A stretch of DNA of 13,166 nt from ZC4RG30 sp964455685 (GCA_964455685.1 CAYVZE010000071.1:1-13166); one strand, 5' to 3'. Shown: positions 5,717 through 12,929, numbered from the stretch's first letter. Program-made: numbers and translations. The notes: generated by a model not told the origin, from the letters alone.

Positions 5717-6352
5717 ATGCGCACACGGCATGTCATCCCGGCCTCGATCGCGGCCGCTGTCCTGGCTTCCACTCCCGCACTGGCCGACAACTTCAGCTAC
5801 AACCAGATCGAGCTGGGCATCGTCGGCACCACTGTCGATGACCAGGGTGGCGACTTCGACACCGAAGGCGGCGGCCTGAAGCTGCGCGGCAGCGTGGAGT
5901 TCACGCCGAACCTGTTCGGCTTCGCCGATCTGTCGAGCCAGCGCCATGAGCTGAAGTACTACGACGAGCATTTCGACATCAGCCGCGCCGCGCTCGGCGT
6001 GGGCTTCAACTATCCGCTGGGCCGCGGGCTGGACCTGGTGACCAGCGCGTCGCTGCAGCGCCTGCGCACCGAGAGCGAGGTCGACACCTTCAGCGGCAAT
6101 GGCTACGGCCTGTACCTGGGCCTGCGTGGCGGCGCCGGGCGCGTCGAGTGGCACGCGGGCCTGGAGTACTCGGACTTCGACTTCGACCTCGGCGGCGAGG
6201 ACGACTTCGACGCCAGCGACACCATGTTCAGCGCCGGCTTCCGCTACCAGTTCACGCCCACCTTCTCGCTGGGCCTGGACCTCGCCGGCAACGGCGACGA
6301 CGAGACCAGCGCCACGCTGGCCTTCCGCTGGACCTTCAGCGACGGCCGCTGA
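5717..6352 (+). CDS. Ax21-like small outer-membrane beta-barrel protein (second copy)
   Basis: 211 aa from the ATG at 5717, chosen over an in-frame ATG at 5681 because GGAG lies 8 bases upstream (5705-5708) and the signal peptide starts here (RTRHVIPASIAAAVLASTPALA, cleavage at ~23). The mature start DNFSYNQIELGI, the GSVEFTPNLFGFADL segment and the strand pattern match the first copy, so they are paralogues that have diverged. Features of this copy are an acidic loop at 153-168 (DFDFDLGGEDDFDASD) that could bind cations, and a C-terminus FRWTFSDGR with four residues after or including the last aromatic. A beta-barrel in the outer membrane is inferred. Its promoter is not obvious in the 145 bases after the upstream terminator, though GGCCAT (5630-5635) / ATGGCC (5646-5651) forms an inverted repeat there. 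Ligand and role are unknown. Confidence 0.83.
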   Translation: MRTRHVIPASIAAAVLASTPALADNFSYNQIELGIVGTTVDDQGGDFDTEGGGLKLRGSVEFTPNLFGFADLSSQRHELKYYDEHFDISRAALGVGFNYPLGRGLDLVTSASLQRLRTESEVDTFSGNGYGLYLGLRGGAGRVEWHAGLEYSDFDFDLGGEDDFDASDTMFSAGFRYQFTPTFSLGLDLAGNGDDETSATLAFRWTFSDGR

Positions 6353-6370
6353 TCCGCGGACCGGCGGATC
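6351..6370 (+). terminator. hairpin overlapping the stop of the second Ax21-like gene
   Basis: GATCCGC (6351-6357) and GCGGATC (6364-6370) form a perfect 7-bp stem with a 6-base loop, beginning inside the TGA codon. No T-tract follows, so termination by it alone is uncertain. Confidence 0.4.
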
Positions 6371-6398
6371 CGCAAGGCCGCCAGGCCCCTCGTAAAGG

Positions 6399-6459
6399 GC
6401 GAAAAGGGCGACATGGGGCGCACCGCCGCCACGGCGCGCTACCATGCCGCCCTTTTCGC
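6399..6459 (+). promoter_or_regulatory. 12-bp perfect inverted repeat flanking the likely DUF481 promoter
   Basis: GCGAAAAGGGCG (6399-6410) is exactly complementary to CGCCCTTTTCGC (6448-6459), with 37 bases between. The right arm ends 3 bases before the SD (GAGGA, 6463-6467) of the first DUF481 gene. A TACCAT (6440-6445) between the arms could be a -10 box. Either the arms are paired operator sites around the promoter, or, in a longer transcript, they form a stem next to the ribosome site. AAAGGGCG is also directly repeated at 6394-6401 and 6403-6410. Confidence 0.5.
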
Positions 6460-6475
6460 AACGAGGACCCCTCCC

Positions 6476-7198
6476 ATGCCCGCAAGCACTGCCCCGATCC
6501 GCCTGACCCTCGCCAGCCTGCTGTTGCTTGCAGCGATGCCGGCCTTCGCGGGCTGGACCGGCAAGGGCGAGGCCGGCCTGGCCTTCGCCAGCGGCAACAG
6601 TGACTCCCGCACCGCCAACGCGCGCGTGGCCGCAACGCACAAGGACGATGGCGTGGAGTGGAACTTCGGCCTGGGCGGCCTGTACGTGCGCAGCGACGGC
6701 AACACCACCGCGCGCCGCTGGGAAGCCAGCACGCAGGCGCGCATCGACTTCTACCAGCGCAACTTCTGGTACGGCGGCGTGCGCTACGAGGAAGATCCCT
6801 TCAGCGGCTTCCACCACCAGGGGCTGGTCACCACCGGTGCCGGCCGGCGCTTCTTCGACGACGATCGCACCCGGCTGCTGTTGCAGGCCGGTGCGGGTTA
6901 CAAGTTCCTGGATCCCATCGGCGAGCCCGAGGGCATCAAGAAGCACAGCTTCACCGGCGTGGCCAGCATGGAGTTCAACCACCGGCTCACCGACACCACC
7001 ACGCTGATCGACCGCTTCGCCGGTGAGTTCACCAGCAGCAACAACTTCCTGCAGAACGAAGTGGGCGTGACGGTGAAGATGACCGATCGCGTCGCGCTGT
7101 CACTGGCCTACCACGTGCGCTTCAACACCGATCCGCCCGCAGGCTTTGAAAAGGTGGATACACTCACCACCGTCAATCTCGTCTATGAGGTGAAATGA
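6476..7198 (+). CDS. DUF481 family outer-membrane protein (first copy)
   Basis: 240 aa from the ATG at 6476, supported by GAGGA 8 bases upstream and a signal peptide (IRLTLASLLLLAAMPAFA, cleavage at 25). The mature protein begins GWTGKGEAGLAFASGNSDSR, the hallmark start of DUF481 proteins, and continues with repeated amphipathic strands (YVRSDGNTTARRWEAS, FWYGGVRYEEDPFSGF, LLLQAGAGYKF, NNFLQNEVGVTVKMTD), ending in TVNLVYEVK. DUF481 (YdiY-like) proteins are predicted beta-barrels of unknown function. The stop TGA overlaps the next gene's ATG by four bases, so the two DUF481 genes are almost certainly one operon. They are close paralogues, differing mainly in the signal peptide, two outer loops and a few strand residues. 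Confidence 0.92.
   Translation: MPASTAPIRLTLASLLLLAAMPAFAGWTGKGEAGLAFASGNSDSRTANARVAATHKDDGVEWNFGLGGLYVRSDGNTTARRWEASTQARIDFYQRNFWYGGVRYEEDPFSGFHHQGLVTTGAGRRFFDDDRTRLLLQAGAGYKFLDPIGEPEGIKKHSFTGVASMEFNHRLTDTTTLIDRFAGEFTSSNNFLQNEVGVTVKMTDRVALSLAYHVRFNTDPPAGFEKVDTLTTVNLVYEVK
6554..6583 (+). repeat. 30-base exact repeat shared by the two DUF481 genes
   Basis: Bases 6554-6583 recur exactly at 7282-7311 and encode the WTGKGEAGLA start of the two mature DUF481 proteins. This is the longest identity I noticed between the tandem copies. It reflects gene duplication and could serve for recombination or conversion. Confidence 0.8.
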
Positions 7199-7923
7199 AC
7201 ATGAAATCCATCCGGGGGACCGTGTCCCGCGTCGTCGCCGGCAGCGTCGTGCTGCTCGCCGCCTTCCCGGCCGCTGCACAGTGGACCGGCAAGGGCGAGG
7301 CCGGCCTGGCCATCGCCGACGGCAACAGCGATTCGCGCACCGCCAATGCGCGCGTGTCCGCCACCCGCAAGCTCGACGCGTGGGAACACACGCTGGGCCT
7401 GGCCGGCCTGTACGTGCGTTCCGAGGGCGACACCACGGCCAAGCGCTGGGAGGCCAGCGGCCAGACGCGCTTCGACTTCCTGCCCAACACCTTCTGGTAC
7501 GGCGGCGGCCGTTATGAAGAGGACCGCTTCAGCGGCTTCGACTACCAGGGCCTGGTCACCACCGGTGTGGGCCGTCGCTTCATCGACAACGACACCACCA
7601 AGCTGCTCGGCCAGGTCGGTGCGGGTTACAAGTTCTGGAAGACGCTGGACGTGCCCGCCGACAAGGACTCGAACATCACCGGCGTCGCGAGCCTGGAATT
7701 CAGCCACCAGCTCACCGGCACCACCAGCGTGTTCGACAAGTTCGGCGGCGAGTTCACTTCCGACAACAACTTCCTGCAGAACGAGATCGGCCTGCAGGTG
7801 AAGATGACCGACCGCGTCGCGCTGGCGCTGGCCTACGCGCTGCGCCACAACACCGACCCGCCGCCGGGCTTCAAGAAGACCGACACGCTCACCACGGTGA
7901 ACCTCGTCTACGAGGTGAAGTAA
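7195..7923 (+). CDS. DUF481 family outer-membrane protein (second copy)
   Basis: 242 aa from the ATG at 7195, which overlaps the previous stop as ATGA. An in-frame ATG at 7201 is an alternative: GAGG (7187-7190) lies 4 bases before the first and 10 before the second. Signal peptide: VSRVVAGSVVLLAAFPAAA, cleavage at ~28. The mature part QWTGKGEAGLAIADGNSDSR and most later strands (GLYVRSEGDTTAKRWEAS, FWYGGGRYEEDRFSGF, GAGYKFWK, NNFLQNEIGLQVKMTD) mirror the first copy, and both end in NLVYEVK. It is presumably an outer-membrane barrel made with its twin. Variation is concentrated near FWKTLDVPADKDSN (the counterpart of FLDPIGEPEGIKKHS), probably an exposed loop. Function unknown. A convergent hairpin terminator follows. 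Confidence 0.92.
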   Translation: MNMKSIRGTVSRVVAGSVVLLAAFPAAAQWTGKGEAGLAIADGNSDSRTANARVSATRKLDAWEHTLGLAGLYVRSEGDTTAKRWEASGQTRFDFLPNTFWYGGGRYEEDRFSGFDYQGLVTTGVGRRFIDNDTTKLLGQVGAGYKFWKTLDVPADKDSNITGVASLEFSHQLTGTTSVFDKFGGEFTSDNNFLQNEIGLQVKMTDRVALALAYALRHNTDPPPGFKKTDTLTTVNLVYEVK

Positions 7924-7937
7924 CCGCTGGCAGGGAT

Positions 7938-7961
7938 TCGCGCGCGACGGACCGCGCGCGA
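7938..7961. terminator. bidirectional hairpin between the DUF481 operon and plsC
   Basis: A perfect 9-bp stem TCGCGCGCG (7938-7946) / CGCGCGCGA (7953-7961) with loop ACGGAC sits in the 57-base gap between two convergent gene ends and is followed on the plus strand by TGCTTTCT. It is probably a shared terminator. Confidence 0.65.
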
Positions 7962-7980
7962 TGCTTTCTCCGCGGCCGCT

Positions 7981-8694
7981 TCAGCCGGCCGGCGGCCCCG
8001 AATGCGCTTCGATGAAGCGCTGTGCTTCCTCGTTGATCTCGCGCGGATCGCGGCCGCGCGTCTGGATGGGCGGGCCGATCACCACGCGGATAGTGCCGCG
8101 CTTCTTCAGCAAGCCGCGCCGCGGCCAGAAATAACCCGCGTCGTGCGCCACCGGCACCACGCGCGCACCGGTCTCCGCCGCCACCGCGGCGCCGCCCACG
8201 CCGTAGCGGCGCGTCTGGCCCGGCGGCATGCGCGTGCCCTCGGGGAACACCACGATCCACTGGCCGGCCGCCAGGCGCCGGCGGCCCTGGTCGATCAGCT
8301 GGCGCACGGCCGAACCACCGGCGCTGCGATTGATGGCGATGGACTGCAGCTGGCGGATGCCCCAGCCGACGAAGGGAATCCACGTCAGCTCGCGCTTGAG
8401 CACCCACACCTGCGGCGGCAGCAGCACGGTCTGCGCCACGGTCTCCCAGCTGGAGGAATGCTTCACCAGCGCCACGCAGGCCTCGCCCTGCGGGATGTTG
8501 TGTGCGCCCTCGACGCGGTAGTCCAGCCCGCAGATCACCTTGGAGGCGCCGAGGATGGTGCGCGCCCAGAAGCGCGCCAGCGCGAAGCGGCCGCGCCACG
8601 GCAGCACCAGGCTCGCCACCACGAAGAAGATGGCGTAGAGGAAGGTGAACAGCAGGAAGAAGCCCGTGAACAGCAGCGAGCGCAGCAACTGCAT
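7981..8694 (-). CDS. plsC: 1-acyl-sn-glycerol-3-phosphate acyltransferase (PlsC type)
   Basis: 237 aa from the ATG at 8694; the frame stays open further upstream but that part overlaps the hydrolase gene and is not protein-like. GGGGGGA lies 5 bases upstream as SD. An N-terminal hydrophobic helix (~5-31) anchors it in the inner membrane. The PlsC/LPLAT domain follows: KHSSSWET (78-85) is motif I, SIAINRSAG (118-126) motif II, VVFPEGTR (148-155) motif III, and VVPVAHDAG (179-187) motif IV. The enzyme transfers an acyl chain to lysophosphatidic acid to give phosphatidic acid for phospholipid synthesis. Motif I is HX4E instead of the textbook HX4D, a substitution I believe occurs in other proteobacterial paralogues. 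The upstream hydrolase gene stops 17 bases before it, so the two form an operon. Acyl-acceptor specificity cannot be read. Confidence 0.92.
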   Translation of the reverse strand: MQLLRSLLFTGFFLLFTFLYAIFFVVASLVLPWRGRFALARFWARTILGASKVICGLDYRVEGAHNIPQGEACVALVKHSSSWETVAQTVLLPPQVWVLKRELTWIPFVGWGIRQLQSIAINRSAGGSAVRQLIDQGRRRLAAGQWIVVFPEGTRMPPGQTRRYGVGGAAVAAETGARVVPVAHDAGYFWPRRGLLKKRGTIRVVIGPPIQTRGRDPREINEEAQRFIEAHSGPPAG

Positions 8695-8711
8695 CGTGGT
8701 CCCCCCGGGCC

Positions 8712-9428
8712 TCAGGCCGTGAGCCAGTCGGCCAGCGCGCGGGTGACCTCGGCCGGCCGTTCCATGGTCACCATGTGGCCGGCGTCGGCCACCGCCACCA
8801 GGCGGGCGCCGGGGATCAGCCGCGCCATCTGCTCGTGGCGTGACAGCGGGCTCCAGCCATCCTCGCGCCCGCACAACACCAGCGTCGGCACGCGGATCTG
8901 CCCCAGCAGTTCCGTGCGGTCGGGCCGGTTCAGCAGCGCCTCGGTCTGGGCCTCGAACTGGGCCAGCGGCGCGCGGGCGATCATGGCGTGGATGTCGTCC
9001 ATCAGCGCGGCATCGGACAGGCGCGCGGGATGCACCATGCCCTGCGACCAGTTCCTGCCCAGGGCAAGCATCCCTTCGGCCCGGCCGATGTCCCGCAACC
9101 GGTAGCGACCGGCCCGCTCGCGTTCGCCGGCTTCGCCCTCGGCGAGCTTTTCGTAGCCGGTATCAAGCAGCGCGACCCGGGTCACCCGTTCGGGCGCCCG
9201 GGCCAGCACTTCCAGGGCCACCCGGCCGCCCATGGAATGCCCGGCCAGGGCGAACCGGGCCGGGGCCGTGTCGAGGATGCGCTCGGCCATCCGCCCCAGG
9301 CTGTCGAGGGTCCCGTGGGAGGCCACCTGCACCGGGCACAGCCGGGCCAGGCCCTCGATCTGGTCGCGCCAGACGCGGGCGTCGCATACCAAACCGGGGA
9401 CCAATATGACTAATTCATGATCGTTCAT
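8712..9428 (-). CDS. alpha/beta hydrolase
   Basis: 238 aa. It has a complete alpha/beta-hydrolase layout: LVILVPGLVCDARVW (oxyanion region, 6-20), nucleophile elbow AGHSMGG with Ser65, CGREDGWSP with the likely acid Asp190, and DAGHMVTMERP with His218. The lid region (~100-170) is moderately short. No signal peptide, so it is cytoplasmic. The family includes esterases, thioesterases, lactonases and MhpC/BioH-like enzymes, and the substrate is not readable. Its position as first gene of a two-gene unit with plsC suggests lipid or acyl-thioester metabolism (inference). No good SD precedes the ATG. It is divergent from acetoacetate--CoA ligase across 90 bases, so the two transcription units may share control. 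Confidence 0.93.
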   Translation of the reverse strand: MNDHELVILVPGLVCDARVWRDQIEGLARLCPVQVASHGTLDSLGRMAERILDTAPARFALAGHSMGGRVALEVLARAPERVTRVALLDTGYEKLAEGEAGERERAGRYRLRDIGRAEGMLALGRNWSQGMVHPARLSDAALMDDIHAMIARAPLAQFEAQTEALLNRPDRTELLGQIRVPTLVLCGREDGWSPLSRHEQMARLIPGARLVAVADAGHMVTMERPAEVTRALADWLTA

Positions 9429-9518
9429 ATGTCGCCGCCGCGATTGTGAGGGGGGCTATTCCGCCGCGCAAATCATGCTTCAATAGCGAACTTTTTCGGG
9501 AAGCCTTTCGGGGTGGGA

Positions 9519-11513
9519 ATGATCGAGCCAGGGACTATTCTGTGGACGCCTTCGCCTGAACGTATCGCGCGCGCGCGACTGACCGAGTTCCGTGAGTGGT
9601 TGACCAAGAACCGCGGCCTCACCTTCCCCGACTTCGAGTCGATGTGGCGCTGGTCGACCACGGACATCGACGCGTTCTGGCAGGCCTGCTGGGATTTCTT
9701 CAAGATCGAGGCCACGCAGCCGCCCACGGCGGTGCTGGGCAAGCGCACCATGCCGGGCGCCGAGTGGTTCCCAGGCGCGCGGCTGAACTACGCCCGCCAC
9801 GCCCTGCGCCACGAGCGTCCCGATGCCACCGCGCTGCTGCACCTGAGCGAGCGCCAGCCCCTGCAGGAGATGAGCTGGGAAGAACTCGCCCGCCAGGTCC
9901 GCATCGTCGCCACGCAGCTGCGCAAGCTGGGCGTGAAGAAGGGTGATCGCGTCTGCGCCTACATGGTGAACATCCCGCAGACGCTGGTGGCCATGCTGGC
10001 CACCACCAGCCTCGGCGCCATCTGGTCCTCGGTGGGCCCCGACTTCGGCACCCCGGGCGTGCTCGACCGCTTCTCGCAGCTCACGCCCAAGGTGTTCTTC
10101 CATGTCGACGGCTACCAGTACGGCGGCAAGCCGTTCGACCGCCGCGGCGAGGTGGAGAAGATCCTCGCCAGGCTCGACACCGTCGAGCACGTGATCCAGC
10201 TGCCGTACCTCGCCCCGGAAGACGCGCGCCGGCTCACCCCGAAGACCATCTTCTGGAACGAGCTGCTCGACCATCCGGACGTGCCGCGCGATCAGTTCCA
10301 GTACGAGGAGGTGGAATTCAACCACCCGCTGTGGATCCTGTTCTCCTCGGGCACCACCGGCCTGCCCAAGCCCATCATGCACAGCCACGGCGGCATCCTG
10401 ATCGAGCAGTTGAAGCACCTGGCCTTCAACTTCGACATGCACGCCGGCGAGCGCATGTTCTTCTACACCACCACCGGCTGGATGATGTGGAACTTCCTGG
10501 TCAGCTCGCTGCTGTCCAACGTTTCGCCGGTGCTGTACGACGGCAACCCGGCGTACCCGGACGGCGACGTGCTGTGGAAGATGGTGCAGGACTCCAAGGC
10601 CACGATGTTCGGCGCGAGCCCGACCTACCAGTCCATCCTGGAGAAGAACGGCATCGTCCCGAAGGACAAGTTCGACCTGTCGCACCTGCAGTCGATCACG
10701 CTGGCCGGCTCGCCGGTGTCGCCGGAGTGCCAGCAGTGGTTCCACGACAACGTCAAGCAGGACTGCTGGGTGGCGCCGGGCTGCGGCGGCACCGACATCT
10801 GTTCCGGCTTCGTCGGCGGCGCGGTGATCCTGCCGCAGCGTGCCGGCGAGATGCAGGCGCGCTGCCTGGGCATGGCCGTGCACGTGATGGGCGAGAACGG
10901 CCAGCTGGTGGTCGATGAAGTGGGCGAGATGGTGATGACCCAGCCCGCGCCCTCCATGCCGGTCGGCTTCTGGAACGACAAGAACGACGAGCGCTACATC
11001 GAGACCTACTTCAGCGACTTCCCGGGCATGTGGCGCCAGGGCGACTTCTACAAGATCAACTCGCGCGGCGGCGCCTACGTGCTGGGCCGCTCCGACGCGA
11101 CGCTGAACCGCCACGGCATCCGCATCGGCACCTCGGAGATCTACCGCACCATCGTGCTGGTGGATGGCGTCGAGGACGGCCTGATCGTCAACCTCGACCT
11201 GCCGGGCGGCAAGTTCTTCATGCCGCTGTTCGTGAAGCTGCGCGAAGGGCTGACGCTGGACGAGACGCTCACCAAGGCGATCAACGACCGGCTGCGGACG
11301 GAGTACACGCCGCGCCACGTGCCGGACAAGATCTACCAGGTGCCGGCGATTCCCTACACCATCTCCGGCAAGCGCATGGAGGTGCCGGTACGGCGCATCC
11401 TGTCCGGCTATCCGCTGCACAAGGCGGCGAACCGCGATGCCATGTCCAACCCGCAGGCGCTGGACTGGTTCATCGAGTACGCGGCCAGGCAGACGGACTA
11501 CAAGCTCAGCTGA
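9519..11513 (+). CDS. aacS: acetoacetate--CoA ligase (acetoacetyl-CoA synthetase)
   Basis: 664 aa from the ATG at 9519; a GTG two codons earlier is possible, but GGGG (9510-9513) is 5 bases before the ATG and fits it. The protein belongs to the ANL adenylate-forming superfamily and is nearest to acetoacetyl-CoA synthetase: ILWTPSPERI at the N-terminus, the acetyl-CoA-synthetase-like N-terminal segment with ALLHLSE, ATP P-loop SSGTTGLPKPIMHSHGG (276-292), TTTGWMMWNFL, RSDATLNRHGIRIGTSEIY, and SGKRMEVPVRR with the catalytic Lys618. Length is as usual for the family (~650). The reaction is acetoacetate + ATP + CoA to acetoacetyl-CoA + AMP + PPi in the cytosol, used in ketone-body and Leu/Phe/Tyr breakdown or to feed polyhydroxybutyrate and lipid synthesis. 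It is divergent from the hydrolase/plsC pair. A 12-bp hairpin follows its stop. No regulator adjoins. Confidence 0.96.
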   Translation: MIEPGTILWTPSPERIARARLTEFREWLTKNRGLTFPDFESMWRWSTTDIDAFWQACWDFFKIEATQPPTAVLGKRTMPGAEWFPGARLNYARHALRHERPDATALLHLSERQPLQEMSWEELARQVRIVATQLRKLGVKKGDRVCAYMVNIPQTLVAMLATTSLGAIWSSVGPDFGTPGVLDRFSQLTPKVFFHVDGYQYGGKPFDRRGEVEKILARLDTVEHVIQLPYLAPEDARRLTPKTIFWNELLDHPDVPRDQFQYEEVEFNHPLWILFSSGTTGLPKPIMHSHGGILIEQLKHLAFNFDMHAGERMFFYTTTGWMMWNFLVSSLLSNVSPVLYDGNPAYPDGDVLWKMVQDSKATMFGASPTYQSILEKNGIVPKDKFDLSHLQSITLAGSPVSPECQQWFHDNVKQDCWVAPGCGGTDICSGFVGGAVILPQRAGEMQARCLGMAVHVMGENGQLVVDEVGEMVMTQPAPSMPVGFWNDKNDERYIETYFSDFPGMWRQGDFYKINSRGGAYVLGRSDATLNRHGIRIGTSEIYRTIVLVDGVEDGLIVNLDLPGGKFFMPLFVKLREGLTLDETLTKAINDRLRTEYTPRHVPDKIYQVPAIPYTISGKRMEVPVRRILSGYPLHKAANRDAMSNPQALDWFIEYAARQTDYKLS

Positions 11514-11525
11514 TCGAAGTCCCGC

Positions 11526-11561
11526 CCCATGGCCCGGCGGCGGGTCCGCCCGGGCCATGGG
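11526..11561 (+). terminator. 12-bp perfect hairpin after acetoacetate--CoA ligase
   Basis: CCCATGGCCCGG (11526-11537) pairs perfectly with CCGGGCCATGGG (11550-11561) around a 12-base loop, 12 bases past the stop codon. The stem is very stable but lacks a T-run, so it may work as a Rho-assisted or processing hairpin. The next gene begins 89 bases later. Confidence 0.6.
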
Positions 11562-11650
11562 CATGGCACAAGGGACCACGGGCCCTGCCGGCGGCGCAGC
11601 ATCGACCTGCCGCGCCCGCCGTTGTAAAAGGGCCGACGAAAGAGGGGGAA

Positions 11651-12589
11651 ATGAACATGCGTTACCTGCACCAGGCCCTGCTGGCCTCGATGGTTGCCTT
11701 TACGGCCTGCGCCGCCGGCCCGACTGCAGGCACCGGGCCTTCCGCCGGCGCCGTGGACACGCTCATGCCCGGTGCAACCGCCAGCAGCGCCGCTGCCGCC
11801 ACCGGCAACAATGCGGCCGTTGCGAACGGTGCTGCCCCTGCCGCAGCCGGCGGTCCCCCGGGCCCGCGTGGCCCGCGCGACAACACGCCGCCCTACCTGC
11901 AGGGCGACCAGGGCAATTTCTACACGGTCATGCCGCCGGCGCCGAAGAACGGCGACGCGCGTGACGAGGCCGACCGCCGCATCTTCCGTGAGACGCGCGC
12001 ACTGGCCGGCACGCCGCGCTGGCAGATGGCCATCGAAGATGCCGAGCTCGGCACCGCCGCCATGCTCAAGCACTTCTCCTGCAGCCTCGGCATCGAGGCC
12101 ACGGCCGAGAAACTGCCGCGGCTGGTGGCACTGCTGCAGAAGGCCACGCGCGAGGCGGCGCGCACCGTGGGCCCGGCCAAGGAGTTCTACGCGCGCAAGC
12201 GTCCCTTCCTGGTCGACGAGGGCCCCACCTGCGTGCCCGAGTCCACCATCGGCAAGAGCTTCGACTACCCCTCGGGGCACACCACCGCCGGCTGGGCCTG
12301 GGCGCTGGTGCTGGCGCAGGTGGACCCGGGCAATGCCGAGAAGATCATCAAGCGCGGCCGCGCCATCGGCGACAGCCGCGTGGTCTGCGGCATGCACAAT
12401 GCCTCGGCGGTGGAAGCCGCCCGCCTGCTCACCAGCTCGGCGATGGCGGCCGTCGCGGCCTCGCCGCTGTACCAGGCGGATGTGGTGGTGGCGCGCGCCG
12501 AGCTGCAGACTCTGCGCGCCGGCGAGCACACCAGGCCGGACCCGCAGCGCTGTGCGCTGGAGGAGCAGCTGGTCGGACAGTACTGGTGA
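11651..12589 (+). CDS. exported class A acid phosphatase (PAP2 superfamily)
   Basis: 312 aa from the ATG at 11651; ATG 11657 is an in-frame alternative and the purine-rich AGAGGGGG (11641-11648) suits either. The N-terminus RYLHQALLASMVAFTACAAG gives either a signal peptide or, if Cys20 after FTA is used, a lipoprotein. Residues ~35-82 are a low-complexity Ala/Gly/Pro linker. The phosphatase signature follows: K177-X6-RP (184-185), PSGH (207-210), SR (242-243) and His249 in SRVVCGMHNAS. The PAP2 pattern is KX6RP, PSGH, SRX5HX3D, but the last Asp is Ala253 here. Class A non-specific acid phosphatases release phosphate from many organic monoesters in the periplasm. Activity is likely but should be confirmed because of the Asp-to-Ala change. 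Cysteines at 144, 194, 246 and 301 may form disulphides. No phosphate-control box was recognised. Confidence 0.92.
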   Translation: MNMRYLHQALLASMVAFTACAAGPTAGTGPSAGAVDTLMPGATASSAAAATGNNAAVANGAAPAAAGGPPGPRGPRDNTPPYLQGDQGNFYTVMPPAPKNGDARDEADRRIFRETRALAGTPRWQMAIEDAELGTAAMLKHFSCSLGIEATAEKLPRLVALLQKATREAARTVGPAKEFYARKRPFLVDEGPTCVPESTIGKSFDYPSGHTTAGWAWALVLAQVDPGNAEKIIKRGRAIGDSRVVCGMHNASAVEAARLLTSSAMAAVAASPLYQADVVVARAELQTLRAGEHTRPDPQRCALEEQLVGQYW

Positions 12590-12605
12590 GCTAGGATTCC
12601 CCCGC

Positions 12606-12628
12606 GCGAGGTCCTGGCGGCACCTCGC
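12606..12628 (+). terminator. hairpin after the acid phosphatase
   Basis: GCGAGGT (12606-12612) and ACCTCGC (12622-12628) form a perfect 7-bp stem with a 9-base loop, 16 bases beyond the stop codon. No T-run. Probable 3' end structure of the phosphatase mRNA. Confidence 0.45.
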
Positions 12629-12761
12629 ATCGTCTGAACGGCATCGGGATTCCATCCGCGATGCCACGTTGTCCACCTATGCACCAGGGGCGCCAACGCT
12701 GGAGGAGTCAGCGTGCGCCCCTTCCTTTCCCGACGCTCCGCCAGAGGAACGTGGAGATGCC

Positions 12762-12929
12762 ATGTCTTCGCGGGCATGCCAGGTCGCGCGCGCGACAGAC
12801 CGCATCCGCCAGTCCCTCAGGGATTCCCTGAATCGATCACAGGTTCCCGCTGTCTGTGAAGCGGTTGGCAGACGTGGATACTCCGTATGGAAGTCAATTG
12901 CGCCACTCGCCAGCCAATGGTTGCGCTGA
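12762..12929 (+). CDS. possible small basic protein, 55 aa
   Basis: An ATG at 12762 has GGAG 5 bases upstream (12753-12756) and opens a 55-codon frame (MSSRACQVARATDRIRQSLR..., ending in ASQWLR and TGA). It is rich in Arg, Ser and Ala, with no signal peptide or recognisable domain. A 15-base palindrome (12817-12831) lies inside it. I do not recognise it. The good SD and spacing are the only support, and in GC-rich DNA open frames of this length arise by chance, so it may be spurious. Confidence 0.25.
   Translation: MSSRACQVARATDRIRQSLRDSLNRSQVPAVCEAVGRRGYSVWKSIAPLASQWLR
12817..12831. repeat. 15-base palindrome
   Basis: TCAGGGA-T-TCCCTGA is a perfect 7-bp inverted repeat around one central base, the symmetry expected of a dimeric regulator site. 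It is inside the doubtful small ORF. No target is evident. Confidence 0.4.

Noticed and set aside
8695..8874. Longer start for the PlsC protein at 8874
   Set aside because: It would overlap the hydrolase gene by over 150 bases and add an Arg/Gly/Pro-rich stretch before the membrane helix; the ATG at 8694 has an SD.
9429..9518. Paired divergent promoters between the hydrolase and acetoacetate--CoA ligase genes
   Set aside because: TTGAAG on the minus strand has only a poor -10 (GAATAG), and no plus-strand pair with acceptable spacing was found, so no promoter is listed although some must exist nearby.
9480..11579. 699-aa open frame antisense to acetoacetate--CoA ligase, and similar long antisense frames such as 385-1893 (+) and 2499-4253 (+)
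   Set aside because: They mirror well-supported genes in GC-rich DNA, have His/Arg/Ala/Gly-rich composition without domains, and lack starts with an SD. They are codon-bias artefacts.
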